A DNA stretch of 64,000 nt from Streptomyces decoyicus (GCF_019880305.1 NZ_CP082301.1:1178001-1242000); one strand, 5' to 3'; positions 45,655-54,977 are shown, counted from the first letter of the stretch. Translations and numbers: made by a program. Notes: generated by a model not told the origin, from the letters alone.

Positions 45655-46641
45655 TCACCAGATCTGGTGGGTGATCAGGCCGAAGACGGCGATGGACACC
45701 AGGTAGCAGAGCACCACCAAAGCGAGGCCCAGCACCTGCGCCCGGCGGTTTCCGGCAACCCGGGAGGGAACCAGCCAGAAGGCGAACACCTTGTTCACGA
45801 TCGGCATCAGCAGCCAGGTCAGCGCGCTGACGCTCAGTACGTTGGAGAGGAACAGGCCGATGTACTCGCGGATGGTGAGTTTCTCCAGCCCGACTCCCAC
45901 GGTGAGGTTGAGCACCATCACCGTCGGATAGAGCGCCAGGACAACGGACATCGCCTGCTTCCAGTTGGGCGGGGCGTTGCCGCGCTTGCCGTGGTCGAAC
46001 TGGAACCAGCCGCTGAACGCCGAACCGACCTTGCGCACGTCGTACGAGATGAAGTACTTGCTTCCCTCTTTCAGCAGTTTGGTGCGCACATCGGAGTCGA
46101 GCCAGTCGTCGAGGTGCTCGCGGGAGTCGAACCGGAAGACGACGACCCAGTGCTCCTGGACGCCCTCCACCGGCTTGAACAGTTCGGACCCCATGAAACC
46201 GGGCGCCTTCTCCTGCGCCTTGAGCGTCTTTTCCTGCCAGGTGAGAAATTGCTGCTCGGATCCCGGCTTGACCTCGTGGGAGATGACCGCCGTCACCACG
46301 TCGGGTGCCGGCGGCGCCGGGCTGCCGCCATGGAGCACCTCCTGCGTCGGGAGGCCCTGGAAGAGTTCGCGTGCTTCATCGAGCAATGCCTGCCGCCGGT
46401 GCGAATCCAGCCAGGCGGTCAGCTGGTCCATACCGGAAAACCGGAATACGGCCACCCATTCGTTTTCCTCGCCGGCGCCGGGGTATACCTCGGCACCCAC
46501 GAAACCCTCGAATTCACGGGCGGCCTGATTCGTCTTGTCCTGCCAGCGCTGATACTCATCGGTCCGGCCTTCGCGCACCTTCTGCGAGGTCACAACGGTG
46601 GCGCTGTCTGCCGCGGAACCACGGCTTGCACGGGCACTCAC
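45655..46641 (-). CDS. Two-domain ABM-type protein with C-terminal membrane helices
   Basis: This 328-aa protein contains two antibiotic-biosynthesis-monooxygenase-like (ABM) domains, residues about 12-105 and 113-210. They share patterns such as WVAVFRFSGMDQLTAWLDS and WVVVFRFDSREHLDDWLDS. Three hydrophobic segments follow (MSVVLALYPTVMVLNLTVGV, FLSNVLSVSALTWLLMPIV and VLGLALVVLCYLVSIAVFGL). The GTG start at 46641 has a weak ribosome site. The function of the membrane-anchored form is unknown. Confidence 0.82.
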   Translation of the reverse strand: MSARASRGSAADSATVVTSQKVREGRTDEYQRWQDKTNQAAREFEGFVGAEVYPGAGEENEWVAVFRFSGMDQLTAWLDSHRRQALLDEARELFQGLPTQEVLHGGSPAPPAPDVVTAVISHEVKPGSEQQFLTWQEKTLKAQEKAPGFMGSELFKPVEGVQEHWVVVFRFDSREHLDDWLDSDVRTKLLKEGSKYFISYDVRKVGSAFSGWFQFDHGKRGNAPPNWKQAMSVVLALYPTVMVLNLTVGVGLEKLTIREYIGLFLSNVLSVSALTWLLMPIVNKVFAFWLVPSRVAGNRRAQVLGLALVVLCYLVSIAVFGLITHQIW

Positions 46642-46735
46642 CTTGAGTAGCCTAGTGCATAAGAGATTTACACGGCAAATGGGGCATTTGCCTTACCGTT
46701 CCGCAGAGGAATCGATGCCGATCGGAGACTCCGTA

Positions 46736-47302
46736 ATGGAACAGAAAGAACTTCTCGCAGAGGCTGTACGACTGGCCACGGAATCCGTGGAGAACGGCTG
46801 GGGCGGGCCGTTCGGCGCGGTACTCGTACGCGACGGGAACATCGTCGCCCGCGGGCAGAACCGTGTGCTGCTGACCGGCGACCCCACCGCGCACGCCGAG
46901 ATGGAGACCATCCGGAAAGCCGTGCAGGTCCTCAACCCCGAGGCTCCGAGCATCGCCGTGGAGCGTCAGAACGAGAGCACGCTGGAGTACGTCCCGCGGC
47001 CCCCCGGGTCTCCGGACCCGGTCCCGGAGCGGGCCCGTATGCTCCAGGGCACTTCGATCTACATCAGCGGCGCGCCCTGCCCCATGTGCATGAGCGCCAT
47101 CTACTGGTCGCGGATCGACGCCGTCTACTACAGCTGCGACCTCGAGGACACCGCGAAGATCGGCTTCGACGACACGTTCCAGTACGAGGACTTCAAGAGG
47201 CCGCTCGACGAGCGCAGGATCAAGATCGAGCAGATCTACCCCGAGATGGGCGCCCAGTCCTACGCGGCCTGGACGAACCGGCCGGACAAGCACCCGTACT
47301 GA
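46736..47302 (+). CDS. Nucleoside deaminase (guanine-deaminase type)
   Basis: This 188-aa zinc deaminase has the catalytic HAE motif in PTAHAEMETIR and the zinc cysteines in APCPMCMSAIYWSR. A long insert separates the two motifs, as in cytosolic GuaD-like enzymes. I chose ATG 46736 because GGAG lies 8 nt upstream; ATG 46715 is an alternative. It probably deaminates guanine or another purine base in salvage; the exact base is not shown by sequence. Confidence 0.88.
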   Translation: MEQKELLAEAVRLATESVENGWGGPFGAVLVRDGNIVARGQNRVLLTGDPTAHAEMETIRKAVQVLNPEAPSIAVERQNESTLEYVPRPPGSPDPVPERARMLQGTSIYISGAPCPMCMSAIYWSRIDAVYYSCDLEDTAKIGFDDTFQYEDFKRPLDERRIKIEQIYPEMGAQSYAAWTNRPDKHPY

Positions 47303-47354
47303 CGAAGGGTCACCGGCCGGCACCGCGGAGACGGAACAACGGCACGGCCCATGA

Positions 47355-47386
47355 CGGCCGCTCGGCGCCGGTGCGCCGAGCGGCCG
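47355..47386. terminator. Perfect hairpin between convergent genes
   Basis: CGGCCGCTCGGCGC (47355-47368) and GCGCCGAGCGGCCG (47373-47386) form a perfect 14-bp stem with a 4-nt loop CGGT. It lies between the deaminase gene and the convergent lipoprotein gene, a likely bidirectional terminator. Confidence 0.75.
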
Positions 47387-47491
47387 CCCTTGCGGGAGCG
47401 GACCCGGGCGGGCGTGACAGGTGTCCGGCGCGGGCCGGGGCCGTCTCTCGTGCACGGCCTCGCCGTCAGGGCGCGGAGCGGCCCGGCCGGC

Positions 47492-48586
47492 TCACTCGTA
47501 CATCACATACTCCGGCCGCGGCCGCAGGGCCAGCACTTCCTTCGGCGTCATCAGGCGGCTGCCCTCGGCGTCCTCCTCGTAGAAGAGCTTGAAGCCGGTG
47601 TGGACGCCGTCGGGCAGATCGCTGACCAGCCGACGCCAGGTCCCGCGCTTCAGGCCCGGTGAGCCGATGCCGTCGGCGCTCTTGATCAGCGCCACACCGG
47701 GCTGGGGCCGCAGGGCCGACTCGTCGCCCACGACGGACGGCGCCACCTGGTGGAAGACCAGCGGCTTCTGCGGCAGATCGTGCTCCTCCACCAGCCCGGA
47801 CAGATAGCGGGCCACCTTCGTCAGTTCACGGCCGTCGGTGTGCCCGTAGGTGTCGCCCGGCACCTGGCCGGAGCTCATCTCCCACTCCGGGTCGAGCGCG
47901 ATCCCCACGTCGGGGTGGACGAGCCATTCGCGCAGCGCCTTCACCTCGTCGAGCACCGAAGCGCGGCCCGGCTGGATGTTGAGCAGCAGCAACCCCCGCT
48001 GGTTGCGCGCCAGGTGGTGGAAGCGGCGGATGGTGGCCGAGGGCGTCCGTGAACGGTATGCACCGTCCGGGCCGGCCGTGGCGTTGGCGACCGCCGCCAG
48101 GAGTTCGAGCACGGGCAGCGGTTCGCGCCCCGCGGCGTACGAGTGCGCCACCTTCTCCACCTCGGCGGCCCGCTTTCCGGGGTCGCCGGTCCCGAGCCGG
48201 CCGAGCGCCGCCGCCCCGGGCAGACCGCAGAACCCCACCATCCGGTACCGGGGGAACAACTCCCGGCCGCCACGTGGCAGTTCGGGACGCCGTCGCTTCG
48301 GGCGGGCCGAGGGGGGTGCTGTCGTGGAGCCGGACGGGCCCGGGGTACCGGACCCGGCGGAGGGGGATGACGGCGAGCCGCCGGGCGGTGACGCCTTGGG
48401 CGCGGAGTCCGCACGGGAGCGTGTCCCGCCGCACGCGGTGAGCAGTCCGAGCCCCGCCGCTGCCGTGGCCGCGAGCAGATGACGCCGGCTCGCACTCGGC
48501 GATGGAGAGGGCACTACGGGGCGGCGGCCGGCCGCCCCTGCCCTGCGTATCCCGGCCTCGTCTCGCCCTGACACCTCGTCCGCCAC
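47492..48586 (-). CDS. Secreted lipoprotein, hypothetical
   Basis: This 364-aa protein has a twin-Arg-like SRRHLLAATAAAGLGLLTAC lipobox region (Cys about residue 52), then a Ser/Pro/Gly-rich linker. A conserved globular part follows with YRMVGFCGLPGAAALGRLG, LLLLNIQPGRASVLDEVKAL and VGIALDPEWEMSSGQ. GTG 48586 is preceded by GGAGG. The globular part is a conserved Streptomyces hypothetical family that resembles TIM-barrel glycoside-hydrolase-like folds; function unknown. Confidence 0.8.
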   Translation of the reverse strand: MADEVSGRDEAGIRRAGAAGRRPVVPSPSPSASRRHLLAATAAAGLGLLTACGGTRSRADSAPKASPPGGSPSSPSAGSGTPGPSGSTTAPPSARPKRRRPELPRGGRELFPRYRMVGFCGLPGAAALGRLGTGDPGKRAAEVEKVAHSYAAGREPLPVLELLAAVANATAGPDGAYRSRTPSATIRRFHHLARNQRGLLLLNIQPGRASVLDEVKALREWLVHPDVGIALDPEWEMSSGQVPGDTYGHTDGRELTKVARYLSGLVEEHDLPQKPLVFHQVAPSVVGDESALRPQPGVALIKSADGIGSPGLKRGTWRRLVSDLPDGVHTGFKLFYEEDAEGSRLMTPKEVLALRPRPEYVMYE

Positions 48587-48923
48587 ACTGCCTCCGTCCC
48601 CCGGCGTCCGGTCGATGACCGGACACCGGCTGTCTTGCGGACCGGTCCTGTCCGTGCAGTGCGCATCTCCAGACCACTCGCGGCAAAACCCACGACAGAA
48701 ACGATCAAGCCACGAGGGAGCCGGCCTGTCCGCCCCCTTGGGCCGCCCCACACCAACCCTTGGGCTGCCCTTCGTCCGCCCTTCGGCTGCCCTTCATCCG
48801 CCCTTCGCCGCGCCGCTGCCCGGCGTCACGGCCGCCCGGCCCAGGCGCCGCGGGACCGGCCGGGCAGCGCCGCGTGACCGTCCGAACAGCACTGCGGCGG
48901 GCCCTTCCGCGTAGCGTGAGGAC

Positions 48924-49649
48924 GTGACCAGGCCCCCACGCCTCGAAGCCCTCGACAGCTCCCCCGAAGCCGTCCGCCGCCGCACCCCCGTCGGCTGCCT
49001 CTGGTACGCCGCGTACGGCTCCAACATGCATCTCGACCGGCTGACCTGCTATCTGGCCGGCGGCCGCCCGCACGGCGGGCTGCGCACCTACCCCGGCTGC
49101 CGGGACCCCCGCCGCCCCGCGCGTACGACACCGGTCATGCTGCCCGGTCTGCTGTACTTCGCCACCGAATCGCAGGTGTGGACCGGCGGCAGAGCCTTCT
49201 ACGACCCCGGCCCCGGCCTCGCACCGGCCGGCGGCGGGCCCGGCCGACCGGGCGGGCTCGAACTACCCGCTCACGCCTATCTGCTGACGCTCTCCCAGTT
49301 CTCCGACATCGCCGCTCAGGAGATGTACCGGGAGCCCGGCGGGGATCTCGATCTGACGGAGGCCCTCACCCATGGCAGGTCCCGGATCGGCCCCGGCCGG
49401 TACGAAACCCTGGTGTGTGCCGGGCTGCTGGACGGTTACCCGGTATTGACCCTCACGGCCCCGTGGAGCAGCCAGGACATCACCGTGAACCCGCCTTCCG
49501 CGGCCTACCTGCGGCACATCGCGGCCGGCCTCGTCGCCTCCCACGGATGGAGCGCACTCCGGGCCGCCGCATATCTCGCCGGCTGCCCGGGAGCCGAGGG
49601 GCACTGGACGGCGGCGGAGATCGCGGCACTGCTCACCGATCCGCCCTGA
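48924..49649 (+). CDS. Gamma-glutamylcyclotransferase-like protein
   Basis: This 241-aa protein has the GGCT-type signature LWYAAYGSNMHLDRLTCYL near residue 26, matching the YGSN loop of cyclotransferases, and an AYLLTLSQFSDIAAQEMYRE segment. Databases often label this actinobacterial family histone deacetylase, which the motif does not support. GTG start at 48924. Substrate unknown. Confidence 0.76.
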   Translation: MTRPPRLEALDSSPEAVRRRTPVGCLWYAAYGSNMHLDRLTCYLAGGRPHGGLRTYPGCRDPRRPARTTPVMLPGLLYFATESQVWTGGRAFYDPGPGLAPAGGGPGRPGGLELPAHAYLLTLSQFSDIAAQEMYREPGGDLDLTEALTHGRSRIGPGRYETLVCAGLLDGYPVLTLTAPWSSQDITVNPPSAAYLRHIAAGLVASHGWSALRAAAYLAGCPGAEGHWTAAEIAALLTDPP

Positions 49650-50266
49650 CCGGCGCGCGCTCCCGGATCGCGCTACCCGGCGCGCACAGGAACCCGGCGC
49701 GACGGCGGCGACGTGGCCGGCAGCTGCGGGGCGATGCCGGCCGCGATGTCCGACCAGCGGTCCAGGATGCTGCCGCCGGCGGCGGGGAGGCCCCAGACCG
49801 GATCTGCCATCAGGCGGTGCCCACCGGAACGAGTGGACAGCTCCGCACCCCGTGACGATGACCGCACAAGAGCCGCCCTGAGTTGGTCCGAGATCTCGGC
49901 CGTGGTGCGGGACGATCGGGGCCGTGCGGTGGCTCGGGAGCCCTACCAGCCGGTCAGGTCCACGAGGAGATCGCAGTGCGGGTCGTCCGGGGCCGGCTGG
50001 TGGCGCTCCTCTTCCCTGACGAGGGGTTGCACCTGGCAGGTCGTCACGAAAGTCAGCACCAGGTCAGCGGCCTCGCACCCCGATCCCCCACGCCACCCGT
50101 TAGGGCGCTCCCGGTCGAACGACCCCTGGCGAAGGAAACGTGGTTCGACGTCAAGGCCGCTTCATTGCACCCCTTGGCGTTGTCTTGTTCCGAATGCCTC
50201 GGTTACGGCAGCGGCTTCCGTCAGGATGTCGCGCGAAACCGCGTTGGCGAGGCAAGGGATCCCAGA
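49650..50266. other. Long intergenic region with coding-like remnants
   Basis: No intact gene is supported in these 617 bases. On the minus strand, a frame ending at 49943 and open back to about 50120 reads GCEAADLVLTFVTTCQVQPL, then DDPHCDLLVDLTGW before the stop. It has coding-like composition but no start. Another minus frame (about 49673-49810) reads DPVWGLPAAGGSILDRWSDI. Both may be gene fragments. Confidence 0.4.
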
Positions 50267-50845
50267 ATGAGAAAGATCGTCTTGTCCATGTCGGTGTCCC
50301 TTGACGGCTTCATCGAGGGACCGGACCGCCAGATCGACTGGCACCTGGTCGACGACGAGCTGCACCGCTACGTCAACGAGCAACTCAGCACGATGGGCGC
50401 CTTCATGAGCGGCCGGGTCACCCATGAGCTCATGGCGGATTTCTGGCCGACCGCCGAAGCCGACCCCTCATGTACCGCGCCGATGGCCGAGTTTGCCGGG
50501 ATCTGGCGGGACAAGCCCAAGATCGTGTTCTCCCGGACCCTGGAGCGGGCCGACTGGAACACCACCATCATGCGGGACGTCGTTCCCGAGGAGATCCGGG
50601 CGCTCAAGGCGCAGCCGGGCGGCGACCTCGCACTCGGCGGCGCCGATCTCGCCGCGGCCTTCATGCAGCACGACCTGGTCGACGAGTACCGCATCTACGT
50701 CCACCCGGTCCTCATCGGCCGGGGCAAACCCCTCTTCGGGCCCTCGGACACCAAGACCGATCTCCACCTCGCCGGGACCCGGACCTTCGGCAACGGCGTC
50801 GTCCTCCTCCACTACCGGCGCGCCGGGGCCTCCGCCACGGAATGA
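50267..50845 (+). CDS. Dihydrofolate-reductase-fold (RibD-C) protein
   Basis: This 192-aa protein of the RibD C-terminal/DHFR-like family has KIVLSMSVSLDGFIEGPDRQ at the start, GRVTHELMADFWP, the KIVFSRTLERADWNTTI segment and GGDLALGGADLAAAF. Such proteins are NADPH-dependent reductases of unknown substrate in many actinobacteria. ATG 50267 is preceded by a weak GAGGCAAGG. Confidence 0.85.
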   Translation: MRKIVLSMSVSLDGFIEGPDRQIDWHLVDDELHRYVNEQLSTMGAFMSGRVTHELMADFWPTAEADPSCTAPMAEFAGIWRDKPKIVFSRTLERADWNTTIMRDVVPEEIRALKAQPGGDLALGGADLAAAFMQHDLVDEYRIYVHPVLIGRGKPLFGPSDTKTDLHLAGTRTFGNGVVLLHYRRAGASATE

Positions 50846-50958
50846 TCTTGGCGTAGGGGGCATGGGGACCTGTCGCCGGAAGGGCCTGCGGCCCGCCGCG
50901 CCCGGTGGGCATCGACGCGGTCCTGGGGCCGCACCGGGCATCCGCCCCGCCCGCACCG

Positions 50959-51759
50959 TCACGGCAGACCGAGCAGGCCGGGCAGCCCGGCGAAGGAATC
51001 GAGCACATGGTCCGGTGTGCCCTCGGCCGCCCGGTGTGTCTCCGGCAGATATTTGCCGGTCCTCACGAGCACCCCGGTGATCCCGAAGCGCTGGGCCGCC
51101 AGGACGTCGGACTCGATGTCGTCGCCCACCATCAGCGCTTCCGCGGCCGGGGCGCCGAGGTGCGCCAGGGCGGTGGCGAAGAACGCCTCTGCCGGTTTGC
51201 CGGTGACCGTCGCCTCGACACCGGCGGCCCGCTCCAGCCCCGGCAGAAAGGCGCCGGTGTCCAGATCGAGCCCGTCGGCCGTACGCCAGTACAGATTGCG
51301 GTGCATGGCGACCAGCCGGGCACCGCGCTGGAGACACCGGAAGGCGGAATTGAGCGCCGGATAGCTGAAGGCTTCGCCCGCACCACCGAAAACGAGCACA
51401 TCCGGCGTGTCCCGGTCCTCGTCGCCCGCCCCCTCCCCCACGATCTCCACCCCCGCCAGGTCCTCGCGGACCTCACCGGTGTTGATCAGTCGGCAGCGTG
51501 CGTTCGGATGGTGTTCCCGCAGGTAGGCGGCGGTGACGGCGGGCGCGGTAAGAATGTCGCCGACACCGACGGGAAACCCCTCCCCGGCCAGCCGCTCGGC
51601 GACCGCGGCGCGGGTCCGCGAGGTGGTGTTGGTGACCAGTACCAGCGGGATCCCCGCGGCGCGCAGCCGTTCCATGGCCTCCACCGCGCCCGGCAGCGCC
51701 TTCCAGGACACGGTGAGCACGCCGTCGATGTCGATCAGGACCGCTCCGATTCCCTTCAT
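50959..51759 (-). CDS. HAD-IIA family hydrolase
   Basis: This 266-aa HAD hydrolase of class IIA (NagD-like) has motif I VLIDIDGVLTV at the N-terminus, motif II VLVTNTTSRTR, a large cap domain and the acidic motif ALMVGDDIESDVLAAQ. Related enzymes dephosphorylate small phosphorylated metabolites. ATG at 51759. No neighbour clarifies the substrate. Confidence 0.9.
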   Translation of the reverse strand: MKGIGAVLIDIDGVLTVSWKALPGAVEAMERLRAAGIPLVLVTNTTSRTRAAVAERLAGEGFPVGVGDILTAPAVTAAYLREHHPNARCRLINTGEVREDLAGVEIVGEGAGDEDRDTPDVLVFGGAGEAFSYPALNSAFRCLQRGARLVAMHRNLYWRTADGLDLDTGAFLPGLERAAGVEATVTGKPAEAFFATALAHLGAPAAEALMVGDDIESDVLAAQRFGITGVLVRTGKYLPETHRAAEGTPDHVLDSFAGLPGLLGLP

Positions 51760-51904
51760 ACGCCGACGGTAACCACGGTCGGCGTGGGCCGGGCCGACGG
51801 CCGGGGCGCCCCGGAGCCCGACTTGCGAAACGTCCCCGGATGAGGTTATTTCGAAGTGAGGTGTGGACGCAGCTCCCGTCTCCCCTGGCTAGGGGGTGCA
51901 CACT

Positions 51905-53230
51905 GTGCTGTTCACTGACCGCGCGGATGCGGGGCACCGCCTCGCCGAGGCGCTACAGCACCTGCGGGGCGAAGAGCCGATCGTGCTGGGACTGCCTCGC
52001 GGCGGGGTCCCGGTGGCCTTTCATGTGGCCCGGGCGCTCCAGGCGCCGCTCGATGTGATCGTGGTCCGCAAGCTGGGCGTTCCCTACCAGCGCGAACTCG
52101 GTTTCGGCGCCATCGGCGAAGGCGGCGTACGGGTGATCAGCGACGACATCGTCCGGCGCGGCCGGCTCGAACAGGCGGACCTGGCGTCCGTGGAGCACGC
52201 CGAGGCGGCGGAACTCGCACGGCAGGCGGAGCGCTTCCGCGCCGGGCGGCCACGGCTCGACCTGTCCGGCCGGACGGCGATCGTCGTGGACGACGGGATC
52301 GCCACCGGCGCCACCGCGGCGGCCGCGTGCGAAGTGGTACGGGCCCACGGCGCTGCCCGTGTGGTCCTCGCCGTACCCGTGGCGCCACCGGACGCGGCCG
52401 AGCGGCTGCGTGCCTCCACGGATGAATTCGTCTGCCTCTCCACCCCGTTCGCCTTTTCCGCCGTCGGCGAGTGGTACCGGGACTTCTCCCAGACCCCGGA
52501 CGACGAGGTCGTCTCGCTGCTGGCGCAGGCCGCGGCCGGTCCCGGACCGGCCGCCCCCGCGCCGTCCACCGCACACTCGGACGGGGCGGACGGAAGAGAC
52601 GTCCAAGAGGAGCTGAGGATCGACGCCGCCGGGGTCCGGCTCACCGGGGATCTCACCGTGCCGGCGGGCGCCAGGGCGGTGGTGATGTTCGCTCACGGCT
52701 CGGGCAGCAGCCGGCACAGCCCGCGCAACCGCCGGGTCGCCACGGCCCTGAACCGGGCGGGCCTGGGCACCCTGCTCTTCGACCTGCTCACCCCGGCGGA
52801 GGAGGCCAACCGGGCGAACGTCTTCGACATCGAGACCCTCGCCGACCGGCTGACGGACGCCACCGGCTGGCTGCGCGGCCGCGTCGCCGGCCCGATCGGC
52901 TACTTCGGCGCCAGCACCGGAGCCGCGGCGGCGCTACGGGCCGCCGCCTCTCCCGGCGCGGACATCGGCGCGGTGGTCTCCCGCGGCGGCCGTCCCGACC
53001 TCGCGGGGCCGCTGCTCCCCGGCGTGCAGGCGCCGACGCTGCTCATCGTGGGCGGCAACGACCCCCAGGTCCTCGACCTCAACCGCGAGGCCGAGGCGGC
53101 CCTGCGCTGTGAGACCCGGCTGGAAATCGTCCCCGGCGCCACCCACCTCTTCGAGGAGCGCGGCGCCCTCCAGCAGGTGGCCGACCTCGCCCGGGACTGG
53201 TTCACCAGTCACTTGGTGACGCAGGCGTAG
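51905..53230 (+). CDS. Phosphoribosyltransferase-alpha/beta hydrolase fusion
   Basis: This 441-aa two-domain protein has residues 1-205 as a type I phosphoribosyltransferase: LGLPRGGVPVAFHVARAL, VVRKLGVPYQRELGFGAIGE and the PRPP loop AIVVDDGIATGATAAAA. Residues about 225-440 are an alpha/beta hydrolase: FAHGSGSSRHSPRN, the GASTG nucleophile elbow and a terminal GATHLFEE histidine. I chose GTG 51905 since AGGGGG lies 8 nt upstream; GTG 51896 is in frame but overlaps that site. Similar fusions occur across actinobacteria, with no known reaction. Confidence 0.88.
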   Translation: MLFTDRADAGHRLAEALQHLRGEEPIVLGLPRGGVPVAFHVARALQAPLDVIVVRKLGVPYQRELGFGAIGEGGVRVISDDIVRRGRLEQADLASVEHAEAAELARQAERFRAGRPRLDLSGRTAIVVDDGIATGATAAAACEVVRAHGAARVVLAVPVAPPDAAERLRASTDEFVCLSTPFAFSAVGEWYRDFSQTPDDEVVSLLAQAAAGPGPAAPAPSTAHSDGADGRDVQEELRIDAAGVRLTGDLTVPAGARAVVMFAHGSGSSRHSPRNRRVATALNRAGLGTLLFDLLTPAEEANRANVFDIETLADRLTDATGWLRGRVAGPIGYFGASTGAAAALRAAASPGADIGAVVSRGGRPDLAGPLLPGVQAPTLLIVGGNDPQVLDLNREAEAALRCETRLEIVPGATHLFEERGALQQVADLARDWFTSHLVTQA

Positions 53231-53303
53231 CGGATGCTTTCCGGCCCCGCTCTCTGATCGGCCCTGTCCCTTAACACGTCCTGGCCGATGGTGATCTCGT
53301 CGG

Positions 53304-53627
53304 TCAGTCGATGGTGATCTCGCCCATCGCGCTCCAGCCGTCCGCACCCTCGATGGTGGTGCTGACAATGTCCGGGGTACGGCGCAGCAGCGGGCGCATC
53401 GTCTCGATTCCGGCGCGGAAGTGGTCGGAATCGACGTGCGCTTCGGCGGCGTCGTCCTTGAATGCCTCGACCAGGACATAGGTGTTCGGGTCTTCGATGC
53501 TCCGGGACCATTCGAACCACAGGTTGCCGGGCTCGGCGCGGGTGGCACTGGTGAAGGCCGCTACGTGCTGCGGCCACTCTTCGACGTACTCGGGCTTCAC
53601 GGGGAACTTGACGACGATAAAGATCAT
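53304..53627 (-). CDS. Antibiotic-biosynthesis-monooxygenase (ABM) domain protein
   Basis: This 107-aa single ABM domain starts IFIVVKFPVKPEYVEEWPQH, followed by SATRAEPGNLWFEWSRSIED and TYVLVEAFKDDAAEAHV. Its size matches YgiN/quinol-monooxygenase-like proteins. ATG at 53627. Activity unknown. Confidence 0.88.
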   Translation of the reverse strand: MIFIVVKFPVKPEYVEEWPQHVAAFTSATRAEPGNLWFEWSRSIEDPNTYVLVEAFKDDAAEAHVDSDHFRAGIETMRPLLRRTPDIVSTTIEGADGWSAMGEITID

Positions 53628-53730
53628 TCATCGAGTCTAAGGGCTGTCCCGTACGGTCGGTCGTCACCCCGGGGCACGCGTGCGACGCTCACGCGATACG
53701 CGCGGAGCGCGGAGTGTCGCGGGCCCTCCC

Positions 53731-53822
53731 TCACGCGCCGTCCCCTGTGTCGGGCTCGGCCGCCGAAGGCCGGTTCAATGACTTGACCAGCAACACTCCC
53801 GCCACGATCAGCGCGATGCCCA
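53731..53822 (-). pseudogene. C-terminal membrane segment of a lost transporter (SMR-like)
   Basis: In the frame ending at 53731 the text LGIALIVAGVLLVKSLNRP leads to a short acidic tail ending in TGDGA. It resembles the last helix of small multidrug resistance (SMR) proteins. It has no start and joins in a different frame to the end of the membrane protein at 53808-54323, which suggests a deletion joint. Confidence 0.45.
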
Positions 53823-54323
53823 GTCGCCATAGGCACCCGCAATTGCCGCCACACCGAATGCGGCGCCCCATGTACCGGTGATGCGGTAATTGGTCCGCAG
53901 AAAACGGGGGTTGTCCCAGAACTCACGGGGCACCTGTTCCCTGGCGTACTGGAGGGTGAACGGCACTCCGACCGCCATGGATCCGAGAGCAATCACCATC
54001 AGCGCGATATTGGAGAGCTCCCCCGAATAATTCTCCAACCAGCGATGCGTTCCCGCGGAGGGGAAGATGCCGATGACGGCCATCGCGGCGAAGAAGACCA
54101 CATCGGAAATCTCCAGGATTTTGAAGGACGCGCCGGGACTGCGTATGCGGCCGACGATGACGATCGCCACGGCCAGCGCAAGGGACACCCCGACCGCCAG
54201 TTCGTAGCGGCCCGGCCCGACCAGCACCGACATCGCGATCCATGGCGTCATGCCGATGACGGGGCTGTCGAGCAGCCGCGACAGCCGCCCCTCGGCGGCG
54301 GTCTCCTGCCGGCCGGACGCCAT
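53808..54323 (-). CDS. Integral membrane protein, probably truncated
   Basis: This 171-aa protein has about four hydrophobic segments: PWIAMSVLVGPGRYEL, AVGVSLALAVAIVIVG, ISDVVFFAAMAVIGIF and IALMVIALGSMAVGVPFTLQ. It stops after GAYGDWASR, where a last helix would be expected. An out-of-frame helix of another protein follows, so the C-terminus may have been lost. GGAG precedes the ATG. Family not recognised. Confidence 0.7.
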   Translation of the reverse strand: MASGRQETAAEGRLSRLLDSPVIGMTPWIAMSVLVGPGRYELAVGVSLALAVAIVIVGRIRSPGASFKILEISDVVFFAAMAVIGIFPSAGTHRWLENYSGELSNIALMVIALGSMAVGVPFTLQYAREQVPREFWDNPRFLRTNYRITGTWGAAFGVAAIAGAYGDWASR

Positions 54324-54727
54324 GGCAACAGCCCCTCTCCTGGGAACTCCTTTCCACGCTAGACCTCGGCATCAGCTCCCTCTACTCGGGCGCCGGACGG
54401 TGCGGAGGCGGACAGGACAGGCGCGGAAACCATCGCCTCGGGGCCGTGCCACCGTGGTAAGGGCCGACAGCCCGGCGCGCTATGGCGTGGGCCTACCGAC
54501 CGTCACGACGCACGGCCACCCTGTGGGGCAAGACCGGTGACCGGTAAGGCTGTTCCTCGGCCATGTCCGCCACCCGCGATCAACAGCGGCGCGCGGTCTT
54601 CTCGTTCAACCCGACCCGGCCGGAGACACCGGCGTGAATGCCACTGTGGGCTCCTCGCATCCGCTGACAGCGGGACGCGAGAAGCCCACAAGAACCCCAT
54701 TGGTGAGGTCAGGTCACGGTCCTGCGC

Positions 54728-54805
54728 TCAGGACTGCGGCCGCTTGCCGTGGTTGGCCCCGTTCTTGCGACGGGCCTTCTTCTTACGACGGCGCTTCGAT
54801 GACAT
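54728..54805 (-). CDS. Ribosomal protein bL37
   Basis: A 25-aa very basic peptide begins MSSKRRRKKKARRKNG and ends ANHGKRPQS. It matches the actinobacterial 50S protein bL37, whose conserved end is ANHGKRP. AAGGGAGA precedes the ATG at 54805. It is too short for ordinary gene finders. Confidence 0.85.
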   Translation of the reverse strand: MSSKRRRKKKARRKNGANHGKRPQS

Positions 54806-54977
54806 GGCGTCTCCCTTCCTCGGAGTCTCAGCGATGCTTTTCACCGAATTTCTACCACTTCACAACGGTATCTCGCCCGGCGATCACGAAGCCGCGTACC
54901 CACCCCGCCGGGCACCCACCCCTCCCGGGTGGTGAATCACCCCACGGACATGCGGTCCGGGCCCGTCCGTCACGACA

